DNA of 64,000 bases, taken from Heterodera schachtii. Its lineage: Eukaryota; Nematoda; Chromadorea; Rhabditida; Heteroderidae. Below, in pieces: positions 38,044-47,183 of this stretch. The stretch spans positions 520,146 to 584,145 of the forward strand of contig SIJG01000051.1 in the NCBI GenBank assembly GCA_023374025.1. The letters are read 5' to 3'. The notes beneath the pieces are model-generated. The model searched no databases. It was not told the DNA's origin and saw nothing but the letters and a program-made list of their open reading frames with translations. Made by a program: the position numbers and the translations under genes. The stretch's first letter is position 1, and each line of letters opens with the position of its first letter.

Positions 38044-41000
38044 TCATCGTCTGTTCGTTTTTGATGCGGGAAACGCACTCCGACATTGACTCGAAACGTG
38101 CCCAAGTTCGTCACATCTCCAACATCGGATTTGCTGTGGTCGCCTCTGATCAGCTTGGCTGTTGGTGGGCTCAGAAAAACTGCTGCTTCCCGGGCGATTG
38201 GCTTGACTGGTGCTCTGAACCGGAGTTGGCCATTGCTCGCGCCTGGACTGAAGTGACGGAAGTGGCGGTGCTGGAAAGAACCTGACTGAGGAGGGATCTG
38301 GGAAATTAACGGCTTGTGATTGGAATTGGGATTTTTGAGGCTTTGATGGATTCCATTCCATGTGAAACTTAAAGTTTTGAACACTAAGTCCATCCTCATC
38401 CGACAAAATACCCCTAACATAATGTGAACGCTGATGTGCCGAGATCTGAATAAATTCTGGCGAAGTTACAACGGTAAATTCCAAAGCTTTTTTAAGAAAA
38501 CGGTTCCAAATGGTGGCCTCTGACAATTCCAACAAATTCCCCACTACAACAAGTCCGTGCTTCCCACGACTGATGGAGACGTTGACACGCGCAGGATCCC
38601 CCCAGAAATCGTTCCGTCTGCTGTTCCTCGTCACTGCCTGGTCACGCGCATGAGAAACTGTCGTCGTCACAATCACAAGGTCGGCCTCGTGACCCTGCAT
38701 TGAGTCGGCTGTGGCTGAAGCAGCCATCCGCTCCAAGCCATTCGCTCTCAGTTCACGTCCAATTTGTGCTGCTTGGCCTGAGTAAAGTGAAATGACCCGG
38801 ACCGACCCAGGGAAGCCCCTCCAGCTCCTTAAAAGGTCAATGACAGTCCGAGTTTGACCAGAATTGGTTGCCGAAAAGCTCGTTTCTTCCGCTTCCATTG
38901 GCGAATCTTGGTGTATGAGTACAATTGGAGATTCAGCAATTGGCATTTTGGCAAAATTCGTCAACATCCTAAAGATTCCCGGTCCCGATCTTAGCCTTTC
39001 ACCATGGGGTGTGTATGCCGCATATTCAACGCAGTTGACAATTTCGGGATGTGAACGGTAGTTCACTTCCAACGTTGTTTTGTCCACACCAGGAGATGAG
39101 TCTGTGTTGAGTAAAACTGTGTCAAAGCCGAAGCCGACTCGGAGTTGTTCAGGGATGTCCTTCATGTTCACGGCCAGCTGATAACGGTCACCAGTGATGA
39201 ACAGCTTTTGAACTTCCTGAAGGGGTGAGAGGACCGAGCAGACTTGGACAAAAGGCGCTTGACCCGACTCGTCAAGCACAATCATATTTCTGTCCTTGAT
39301 CAGTCTGCCAATTTGTTCGGCAAAGCCCAATGTGCAACACAAAACTCTTTTATTTTCAATTGAAAGCACTACTTCTGCAATTTTGGCCTCTTTGGCAATC
39401 CTCGGCCTCTTTCGGGCATGTTTTTGGTACCGTCTTACCTCCTTTTGTTCCTTTTCTTTTAATTTTTTCCAAAATTCTTCTGATGTGGCTGCTGCCTCAA
39501 GCAAATTGTCCGAGATTCGGTCAAGCTGATCCCTGTATTTCCCTTTACCATTTCCTGAAAACAGGGCTAACGGTGTTACGCCAACCCCTTCTACCCGTAA
39601 TGCTTCAACCAATTCCTCACAAATTTTTACTACGGCAACATTCAAAGGTGCCATGCATAAAAATTTGGCATCGGGCCGTTCAAGCAGAGCAGCAACGATG
39701 GCGGCCAAAGTAAAAGTTTTGCCGCTGCCAGGAGGCGCTTGTTGTGCAACAATGCGCGGCTGATCATCAAGCATGAGCATCGCTGACTGCTTTTGGCCAC
39801 CTTCAAGGCGCTTCAATGCCGGATGCCGCATGAGTCGCGCTTCCGTGATTTGAGCAGGCAAGGACTGTTCATCCGAGGATGATAACAAAGCTCTCCAAAT
39901 TTGTCCGGTTCCACTTTGCTCCGACGAAATCAAGCTGAAAGAATTCGAATAAAACAGTGTCATCCGATTGACCATGGCCGTTGCGGATTCACACGGGCTA
40001 AGTACAACTTCATGGCCCTCACAAATGAATTCAAAGTCGCCATCGGAGTCGTGATTTTTGGCAGCTTGGTACGCCAGCAGAATTCTTGCCTGAAAGACGT
40101 ACATCCCCCCCTGGACATATTTATTCACCTCTAAAATCCGTCCATTGGCACAAGTTTTTCTTACCCCTTTCAATCTTGCTTGAATTGCGGCATCTTCCTC
40201 CCAAAATTCAACCAAATCAACAAACTTACGTTTGTTGTCAAGAAAATGTTCAAAAGTGGCAACAACTGTCCTACCATTATTGTCCAAAATGTGGAGAGTT
40301 GTCTCAATGGCGAATTCTTCCATTTTTGTCTTATTTTTCAGGAAACAAAACGACAATGCTGCTGCAATTCCTTTTTCAGCTAAATGAATGTCAGTTGTGG
40401 CACTGAAGGGGAATTGGAACTTGGGAAGGGTTTCAATTATCCCAGTGCCCAAAATTGGCCTATGAGAAATGATTTTTTGATCTGAAGCTTTGTCGTGCTT
40501 GGCCGGCAAAATGAAGAGTCCAAACTGTCCAATTGCCAAGTCCGGTGGTCGGTCAACTTGAACAGTTGTGGAGGAAACTAATGCGCCAATTTGGAGTTGC
40601 TGGTGATCACGTAACGACAGTTGGTGCGGATAGAGCCGTTGAAAGACCTCAAAACCGGGGACCGCAAAATCAACATAAACCAACCGATTCCCTTGTTTGG
40701 GATTTGTTCGAATGTCGGAAATTATGCCAATGTCCTTATCCGTTCGTGACATTGTCACTTGGGCAATTGAAGTCGCTTCAGCCTCGGCGTTAATCCTCTT
40801 TGAGTTGGAGATCCAATCCCAAGATTCATTTAACTGCAACACTCTCCAATTAGTGACCCAAATTATGTCCCCAAGTTTCACTGCGGTGTCCGAAGACCTG
40901 GCCAACGTTTCCCAAATTTCACTTAAGAAATCATTAGCCACAAAGACGAATCCCGGTCTTTCGTCTTGACCAAAAGGAATCACAATGACTCCGTCCTCCC

Positions 41001-41661
41001 GAATTTGGCAAACTACCATTTTCTTACCATCTCCGAAATTTTCCTCTTCATCTGAATCACGAGAATTTCTTTTTGAAAATTGTTCATTCTCGCCTTTATC
41101 CACTTCCTCATTTTCAATCTCGACTTGGTCAGAATTTGCCATTGGATTTGGGTCAATTTGGGCTTCCACACTCAGAACTGATGACCCGAGGGCCTTTGCA
41201 TCTCCTTCCACTTCCATTTCTCCGCCATTCACTTTTTCAGACGAATCCTGAGGCCCTTTCTCGACCGATTCATCGTCCTTTTGGGAAATGACCCCAATTA
41301 GCGCCCCCATGGTTTCAAGCGGACTCACAATTTTGACAATTTCCAAATCCGTTTTGTCATTTTCGCCCGAATTTGTTTGGACAAATTCGCCGCTCTCTTT
41401 CAAAACTGTCGACCCGAGGGCCTTTGCATTGGACTCCGCCGTTATTGGCACAGACTTAACAATTATTTTCATTATTTTTTCTGTATTTTGTTTCACCTCT
41501 CCGGCATTTGGTTCTTCAAGAAGACGGTCAACCGAGTCAGGAGAAAGTTCCAACATTGCGCCGTTGTTTTCGGGTGAAAGTGCCAAAAGCGACTCCATCT
41601 GCTGATCAACAATGTGAGCAGTGGCAGTGCCTCCAGCGGCCTTTCGAGTCCAATTCCTCAT
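38044..41661 (-). CDS. UPF1-like superfamily 1 helicase with C-terminal CCHC zinc knuckle
   Basis: A 1205-residue uninterrupted ORF. SF1 motifs in order: Walker A APPGSGKT (642-649), DESGQ (motif II, 797-801), TGDRYQLA (motif III, 823-830), NYRSHP (motif IV, 867-872), ADSMQGHEADLVIV (motif V, 985-998), RVNVSISRGKHGLVVVG (motif VI, 1025-1041). These match the UPF1/MOV10/SETX-type group, which unwinds RNA or DNA 5' to 3'. The first 215 residues are acidic and low in complexity, with a repeated AKALGSxVL (79, 155). Residues 1180-1193, CWRCDELGHVSSQC, form a Gag-type knuckle. It fills the env position. GC content far exceeds the flanking DNA. An upstream frame from 41779 may be its true N-terminus. 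Role inferred: handling element RNA or countering host RNA surveillance. Confidence 0.93.
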   Translation of the reverse strand: MRNWTRKAAGGTATAHIVDQQMESLLALSPENNGAMLELSPDSVDRLLEEPNAGEVKQNTEKIMKIIVKSVPITAESNAKALGSTVLKESGEFVQTNSGENDKTDLEIVKIVSPLETMGALIGVISQKDDESVEKGPQDSSEKVNGGEMEVEGDAKALGSSVLSVEAQIDPNPMANSDQVEIENEEVDKGENEQFSKRNSRDSDEEENFGDGKKMVVCQIREDGVIVIPFGQDERPGFVFVANDFLSEIWETLARSSDTAVKLGDIIWVTNWRVLQLNESWDWISNSKRINAEAEATSIAQVTMSRTDKDIGIISDIRTNPKQGNRLVYVDFAVPGFEVFQRLYPHQLSLRDHQQLQIGALVSSTTVQVDRPPDLAIGQFGLFILPAKHDKASDQKIISHRPILGTGIIETLPKFQFPFSATTDIHLAEKGIAAALSFCFLKNKTKMEEFAIETTLHILDNNGRTVVATFEHFLDNKRKFVDLVEFWEEDAAIQARLKGVRKTCANGRILEVNKYVQGGMYVFQARILLAYQAAKNHDSDGDFEFICEGHEVVLSPCESATAMVNRMTLFYSNSFSLISSEQSGTGQIWRALLSSSDEQSLPAQITEARLMRHPALKRLEGGQKQSAMLMLDDQPRIVAQQAPPGSGKTFTLAAIVAALLERPDAKFLCMAPLNVAVVKICEELVEALRVEGVGVTPLALFSGNGKGKYRDQLDRISDNLLEAAATSEEFWKKLKEKEQKEVRRYQKHARKRPRIAKEAKIAEVVLSIENKRVLCCTLGFAEQIGRLIKDRNMIVLDESGQAPFVQVCSVLSPLQEVQKLFITGDRYQLAVNMKDIPEQLRVGFGFDTVLLNTDSSPGVDKTTLEVNYRSHPEIVNCVEYAAYTPHGERLRSGPGIFRMLTNFAKMPIAESPIVLIHQDSPMEAEETSFSATNSGQTRTVIDLLRSWRGFPGSVRVISLYSGQAAQIGRELRANGLERMAASATADSMQGHEADLVIVTTTVSHARDQAVTRNSRRNDFWGDPARVNVSISRGKHGLVVVGNLLELSEATIWNRFLKKALEFTVVTSPEFIQISAHQRSHYVRGILSDEDGLSVQNFKFHMEWNPSKPQKSQFQSQAVNFPDPSSVRFFPAPPLPSLQSRREQWPTPVQSTSQANRPGSSSFSEPTNSQADQRRPQQIRCWRCDELGHVSSQCRSAFPASKTNRR

Positions 41662-41779
41662 CAGAGGTCAAATCCTCGTACTGAATGGCCGCGGCCGGTG
41701 GTTCGACAGACGGGGGAGGAGCAGCAGGAAGGGCAGGACCAACTTTGTCCTTTTTCGCTTTTTTGTACTTTTTGGGCAT
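41605..41779 (-). CDS. probable N-terminal exon or frame of the helicase
   Basis: An ATG at 41779 starts a coding-like frame: MPKKYKKAKKDKVGPALP, then a Pro/Ala-rich stretch, then an acidic EDLTSDEELD segment, ending at a stop just inside the helicase ORF. It overlaps the helicase start (41661) in the frame one base away. Basic start plus acidic tail would suit the acidic helicase N-terminus. A +1 frameshift, a one-base sequence error or a small intron would join them. It could also be an independent short ORF. Confidence 0.5.
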
Positions 41780-43450
41780 TTTAAATGATCGCTTAATTTA
41801 ACTTTTATTACGAATAGATAGAGAAAAATAATTAAATAATGATCAGAGATGCCAAATAAGGCCATAAATGAGTAAAATTGAACTTATGGATTTTAAAAAA
41901 ATGCTTATAATAAAACGTTTAAAAAAATTGAGACGGAGAGAAAGGAAAAATAAAAATTGCGGAAAAATGGCTTAAGCTTAATAAAAAGGTGGAAGCTGAG
42001 CCATTTCATAAGGAAAACGGAAAAAAGTGTGATAAATGAATAGCTTAATGCATATCAGCGGCTTTTAAAGGGAAAGGATGTGTAAAGCCCGCCCCGTGAG
42101 AATGCTTGTCCATATCGGCGAGCAGTAGTAATGGTGGCTATGATGAGAGCGGACTGATGGGAGGAGCGATGAGATGGAATATCGGTGGAATAACAAAAAT
42201 GCCTTATTGGCCGAGGACGAGCAAGCCGATGCGAGGGACAACCGTCTTACTCACCTTTAAATGTCTCCAAATAGCCGCTGGTGAATGTAGCAGGACGTTA
42301 TTACGGCGTCGAAATTTTGAATAAATAATTTATGGCAAATGTCAAGAGAAAAGTGGAACGAAACTAATATGTTCAAAAATAACAAATGTGCTGATTTATT
42401 AATACGGTAAATATTTAAGTACTGTAGCACAAATATTTTAATTCGATGCAATTTAAATTAATTAATTTGATATTAATTAGTTCGATGAATACAGTCAGCA
42501 TTTAAACAATTTCTTACTGTATCAAATTCAAATACTGTGCCTGCGAGCAAGCATTTTTTTTGAGTAATTAAATCATTATTATTTTCCACTGTTGACTTCA
42601 TTGTGAAATGAAGAATGAAGGGAAAGCAAAATGGATGGAGAAAAGGATAAATTTTACAAGCAAATTTTTTGAGTAATTTTAGGCCGAAATCTTAAAATCT
42701 AAAACGACAGTTTTGTAGCAAATTTTTTGATGATCAAAATGATATATAATTCATTATACAAAATTTAGGCTCCTTTGTGCACATTCAAATTTAATAGGTG
42801 TGAGTCAATTTGCCTGTGATTTGAGAAAAAAAATAATGAACAATTGGCGATTTGTTTAATTAAATGTTTAAATAAATATTTTAAATTTATTTCATGTAAC
42901 TTATTTATTATTAATTCATTAAATTTGAAAAAATAGAGGGGAAAAAATGTTTTTTTTTTAAAATTTAATTCTCTTTAATTTTCAAAATATTTAAACTCTC
43001 TCTCTCCACTTTGTTTCTTTCTCTTTTTTGGTCTGTTCAATCGAATACGGCGCTTGCAGTAATACCTCTTTTTTGGAGGGAGAATGGGAGAAGGGCCGAA
43101 TATGTCAATTGAAAATTTGCATTGCTAAATGTTGGAGTGAAAAAAAAAGGTTTATGAAATACTGATAAGAGCATGGGTTTATCATTCTCGCCAAATTTGC
43201 CGCAAAATCGCTGGTGTTCGTCCATTGACCTCTTCAGTTGTACTTTGGATTAGCGTATTTTACGCGCTAATTTCTATTTTGGCCTTTTTTAATTGATTTT
43301 TCACATTGATTCCCTGTTCCTTTTTGTCCTCCTTTTTGTGCATTTTGGCCACTGATGCTTTCCCTTGACTGATCCTGCTAACAGGATTAAATTTTTCGTA
43401 CCATATCATTTTTGGGTCATATTTACATTAAAAAAAAACTTAATTTTAGT
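41780..43450. other. retroelement spacer between helicase and SprT-like gene
   Basis: About 1.7 kb, mostly AT-rich, no convincing ORF. The stretch 42060-42310 is GC-richer and open for 72 codons on the plus strand (Ser/Gly/Met-rich), without a recognisable domain. It may contain an unrecognised exon of the antisense gene. Confidence 0.4.
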
Positions 43451-44034
43451 ATGGCCAAGGAGAAAATTTCCACTAAAAAAAGGACTCTTCGTCTTACAAC
43501 CCCTTTGGCGAAGGAGCGCCTACAGCGATTGCGTTTTGAACCTTTTCCTGTCCAATACGAGTTAATTGGATTATTGAAAAAAATTTATGGCGTTCTCCGC
43601 GGTGCATTCTTTACGGATCTACCACATGTAAAAGTCGTCACTTTTAAATTATTGGACGCTTCCGCACCCGCGAGCAAAGAAATTTGGGCTCTAAGCTCCT
43701 GGGACAAAATCCCGTAAATTATGAATTTATATCTAATTTTTTTTTGATAATAAATTAAATTAGGGTTGTGATCGAGATTCACCCGGAGCAGGGTGATTGT
43801 GAACAGCTTGTTGCGATGATGGCACATGAAATGTGTCACGGAGTGACAAGCAAAGAATCGCGAGAAAATGGCCCGCATTCGGAGAAAGAAAAGGCCGAGC
43901 GGTTTGACCAATGGGTAGGAAAAAAAAACTTACAAAAATAAAACAAAAACAAAAATTCATAAAATTATTTAAAGGCCAAATTGGTGCACCAAACACTTGG
44001 GATCGATCCCTGGCGCAAATGCGACAAACCGTAA
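43451..44034 (+). CDS. SprT-like zinc metallopeptidase, spliced, antisense within the retroelement
   Basis: Three exons: 43451-43713, 43764-43914, 43975-44034 (TAA). Introns are 50 and 60 bp with GT...TAG and GT...AAG borders, and the frame is kept across both (ATCCC|GGTTGTG; CAATGG|GCCAAA). The second exon carries LVAMMAHEMCHG, a HExxH zinc site, followed about 12 residues later by NGPHS, as in SprT/SPRTN-type domains, where a third His lies in a HG-x-F context. Here it is GPHS, slightly off consensus. About 157 residues, one compact domain. SPRTN proteins cleave DNA-protein crosslinks; the function here is unknown. It converges tail to tail on the integrase ORF. Upstream exons may exist (acceptor-like AATTTTAG before the ATG). 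Confidence 0.75.
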
Positions 44035-44216
44035 ATTTATATTATTAATTAAATATGAAATGAATTTTTAAATTGTCCGTAAGTGATTTTATGAAAGTAT
44101 GACAAAACCAAAAAAAAAAAATATTTAAAATTATTCTCTGAAGCGTGATGGAAGATTTAGGCGTTTTCGGTCTCTCAAGGCATACTCCGGTCTCTTTTTG
44201 GGCTTAATTGATTCGT

Positions 44217-45194
44217 CTAATGAATTATTTCCTTGTCCAAATTTGTTGCATGCATTTTACCAAGACTCTCTTCCTCATCGATTGGTAATTTTGGCAAGGT
44301 GCAATTAGGACCAAAGTTTTCGAAACATTTTTTAATTTGATTTAGGTGAACTCTTTTCGGGTTTTGTTGTGGCGAAATGCAGCTAACGATAGTGGCATAT
44401 ATGCCGTCAATTTCTATCACTCTAAAAATGCCCTTCCAAGGCAGATGAAATTTCTTAGAAGTTCCAACTTTACCTGCATAATTTCGTAGTAAAACCCGGT
44501 CTCCTACACAAATTTGAGGTTGTCTAACTGTTCGGTCATATTGCTCTTTAATTTTCTGCTGAGCTGCTTCATTGGCATCGGCTGCACTTTTCCATGCTTT
44601 TCTTAATGAGCTGACTAATTTTTGTTTAAAATCGGTCTCCTCTGCTTGTTGGACTTGACTGTGAATGCGAGCATCCAATATTTGGTCTACACAGAAAATT
44701 GGGTCCCGACCAAAAACAAGGAAAAATGGGGATTCGGATGTGGATGAATGACAAGAAGTGTTATAACAAAAGGATGCAAAGTCTAAAAATTCGTCAAAAT
44801 CCGGGTCCTCTTTGGTAATGTATTTTGATAAAATATTATGGAATGTACGAAATGACCTTTCTGTTACCGCATTACCCTGTGACCAGTGAGGAATTGCATA
44901 TGTTTTGTTTATGTATAACATACTACAAAATTCCTTAAAAAATTCTGAGGTAAAGGCAGTAGCATTGTCACTAATGAGCTCGGTACAACCTCCGAATTTT
45001 AAGTAACAATTTGAAAGAAAAGCTTTTGCAATAGTCTTTGCTTTTGCATCCGGAATTGGTACAGATATTACATATTTCGAAAACCAACAAATTATATTCA
45101 AAATATGCTTGTTTCCACGGGATGTGATTGGAAATGGACCTGCCAAATCTAAGCCGACTTTCGCAAAAAGGGTATTGCTAGGTGCGAGTTGCAT
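44217..45194 (-). CDS. integrase catalytic core and C-terminal domain
   Basis: Retroviral-type integrase that joins element DNA to the host chromosome. DDE triad: D16 (GLDLAGPF), D76 (ISDNATAF), E112 (GNAVTERS), giving the D,D35E spacing. The C-terminal part (QICVGDRVLLRN, then GKVGTSKKFHLPWKGIFRV) matches the Ty3/gypsy integrase GPY/F-like region. The frame is open upstream of the first ATG and there contains CITC, the second half of the HHCC zinc finger, so this piece continues the 45268-45498 ORF one frame over. Confidence 0.93.
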   Translation of the reverse strand: MQLAPSNTLFAKVGLDLAGPFPITSRGNKHILNIICWFSKYVISVPIPDAKAKTIAKAFLSNCYLKFGGCTELISDNATAFTSEFFKEFCSMLYINKTYAIPHWSQGNAVTERSFRTFHNILSKYITKEDPDFDEFLDFASFCYNTSCHSSTSESPFFLVFGRDPIFCVDQILDARIHSQVQQAEETDFKQKLVSSLRKAWKSAADANEAAQQKIKEQYDRTVRQPQICVGDRVLLRNYAGKVGTSKKFHLPWKGIFRVIEIDGIYATIVSCISPQQNPKRVHLNQIKKCFENFGPNCTLPKLPIDEEESLGKMHATNLDKEIIH

Positions 45195-45267
45195 TTCAGC
45201 ACGATAGGCGGGGGTGGGATTATGCCTAAGTTGGCAGGTAATGCATTGACGTGTCCATGAGACGATA

Positions 45268-45498
45268 TTATTTTTTACATTTCCGTAGTGTCTTTTTTAT
45301 GTTCATGTGACCTCCTCCCAGGGGAGATGTATGGAACGATTCGAAAATTAAGGCCCTTAAAGAAATTGGTACAAAAATTCGTGGATTTGATGAGGGTGTT
45401 TTAAAATAAAGTACCTCAGATTCGTAAACTAAATTCAAACACAGGGCTGAAAATTGGTCTTTTTCATTTTCCGGAAAAGTCTGGCGGCATATTGCCAT
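45268..45498 (-). CDS. integrase N-terminal fragment (first half of the HHCC finger)
   Basis: A 76-codon ORF linking RNase H to the integrase core. It holds FESFHTSPLGGGHMNIKKT, the HxxxxxxxH half of the integrase zinc finger. The CxxC half is in the next frame. Its start overlaps the end of the RT-RNase H ORF and its end lies in a six-A run. In gypsy elements this region is normally continuous with both neighbours, so one-base length changes on each side are likely. Confidence 0.85.
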   Translation of the reverse strand: MAICRQTFPENEKDQFSALCLNLVYESEVLYFKTPSSNPRIFVPISLRALIFESFHTSPLGGGHMNIKKTLRKCKK

Positions 45499-47083
45499 TT
45501 GTTAAAAATTCAATGAATGTCAATATTTCTGGATCATTTTTCTGTTCTTTACTCAAATCAATTTGATAGGAATTACCATCCTCGTGTCTGAGGGTCATCG
45601 TGTTGACAAATTCATCCAATACCAAACGGGGGTGTGCTCGTAGTGAAAGACACACCGGGAACTCAACTATGTCTTCCATTTCTGAAAGGTTCTCGATTTC
45701 TTGGATGGGCGAATCTTCAGCTGCACGAGAAAGTGCATCAGCTAAAGAATTCTGTTTTCCAGCAACGTGTACAATTTTTATCTGATAATTTTGAAGCTCA
45801 ATTAACCATCGAGCCAAATGTGGGTGTGTTTCTGATTTTTTGAGTAAAAATGCCAAAGGCTTATGGTCAGTGTGCAATTCTATATCACTCATGAAAATAA
45901 AAGGGCGAAATTCCCTAAGAGCATAAATAATTGCGCACATTTCTATTTGGACTGCTGGCCATCGTCTCTCAGGTGCCGATAGGGTGCGACTACAGTAAGA
46001 AATCGCCGAAAATGTTCCCAACTTTTTGTTTTGTTGCATTAGGACTCCTCCTAATCCCGTTGTCGATGCATCCGTAAAGATATGAAAAGGCTCATTATAA
46101 TCTGGAAAGATTAAATTTGGAGTTTGTCCTAATAATTCTTTTAATTTGTCAAATGAGTTCTGTTGTGCTTCTCCCCATTCAAACTTGACTGACTGCCTCG
46201 AAAGACTTAAGAGTGGCTCTGCAATAGTAGAAAAATTTTCGATATGCCGACGGTAAAATCCGGCTTTCCCTAAGAAACGCTTAACTTCTTTTACATTTTT
46301 GGGAATTGGTTCATTTTGAACAATTTCAATTCTGCTTAATGATGGTTTATAACCCGCATTTGTCAGAGTAAATCCTAAGAAATTCATTGATTTTGATGCA
46401 AAAGAACACTTTTTGGGACTTAATTTCAGGTTGTACAAACGAAAGCGTTCAAATGTTTTTCTTAATGATTTTAAATGATCATTAAAAGTGCCATGCTTGG
46501 TAAAAATAAGAATATCATCAACGTATGATATTGCACAGTCTTCTAATCCAGATAAAACAATAGACATAGCTCTTGAAAATGCTGCGGTGGCATTTTTCAG
46601 TCCAAACGGCATGTATAACATTTGGTAAACGTTGTCCTCGGTTATGACACCACACTTCCATGATGTCTCATCTGAAAGTTTAATCTGTAAATAACCACTT
46701 GAAAGGTCTAAAGATGAATAATATTTACAATTGCCTATCTTTTCCATAATTACATCAAGCCTGGGAAGGGGGTATCGGTCGGGAATTGTAATGTCATTCA
46801 ATTTTCTGAAGTCTAAACATGGTCTAATGCCTCCATCTTTCTTTTGTACTACTACAAAAGGGGTGACCCAAGGAGTTTCCGACTCGATCATGACTCCTGC
46901 TGCTAACAGCTTTTCAATGTGTTGTTTCAATTCATCTCTGTATTTGTATGGCATTCGTCTTGGTGTCGAAGAAATTGGCTCATTAGTCGTCGTGACGAAA
47001 TGATGTGCATTCGCTGTAAATGATCCTAAATCATATTGGGATTTGCTAAAAATATCGGAAAATTCTTCAGTTAAGTTTTTCAA
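45464..47083 (-). CDS. reverse transcriptase-RNase H polyprotein segment
   Basis: Copies element RNA into DNA and removes the RNA strand. RT motifs: KKDGGIRPCLDFRKLN (81-96), SSLDLSSGYLQI (123-134, first catalytic Asp), MPFGLKNATAAF (158-169), YVDDILIF (187-194, catalytic Asp pair), MNFLGF (233-238). RNase H: FTDAS (336-340), E in VQIEMCA, D in LHTDHKPLAFL, and KQNSLADALSR. Sequence and order are typical of Ty3/gypsy. The listed start is TTG; the frame is open back to 47200, where it overlaps the end of the protease ORF by about 17 nt in the +1 frame, suggesting frameshift expression or a sequence error. Confidence 0.96.
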   Translation of the reverse strand: MKNLTEEFSDIFSKSQYDLGSFTANAHHFVTTTNEPISSTPRRMPYKYRDELKQHIEKLLAAGVMIESETPWVTPFVVVQKKDGGIRPCLDFRKLNDITIPDRYPLPRLDVIMEKIGNCKYYSSLDLSSGYLQIKLSDETSWKCGVITEDNVYQMLYMPFGLKNATAAFSRAMSIVLSGLEDCAISYVDDILIFTKHGTFNDHLKSLRKTFERFRLYNLKLSPKKCSFASKSMNFLGFTLTNAGYKPSLSRIEIVQNEPIPKNVKEVKRFLGKAGFYRRHIENFSTIAEPLLSLSRQSVKFEWGEAQQNSFDKLKELLGQTPNLIFPDYNEPFHIFTDASTTGLGGVLMQQNKKLGTFSAISYCSRTLSAPERRWPAVQIEMCAIIYALREFRPFIFMSDIELHTDHKPLAFLLKKSETHPHLARWLIELQNYQIKIVHVAGKQNSLADALSRAAEDSPIQEIENLSEMEDIVEFPVCLSLRAHPRLVLDEFVNTMTLRHEDGNSYQIDLSKEQKNDPEILTFIEFLTNGNMPPDFSGK

Positions 47084-47183
47084 AGCTTTTAATTCTTCAT
47101 CAATGACCTCAGAATTAGACCAATTAATTTTGAAAGTTGGATCAGTTTCAATGGCTTTTGCTCTGATACTTAAAATCTGATTG

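Noticed and set aside
39296..41605. Many plus-strand ORFs of 65-127 codons opposite the helicase
   Set aside because: Shadows of the helicase reading frame; no independent motifs.
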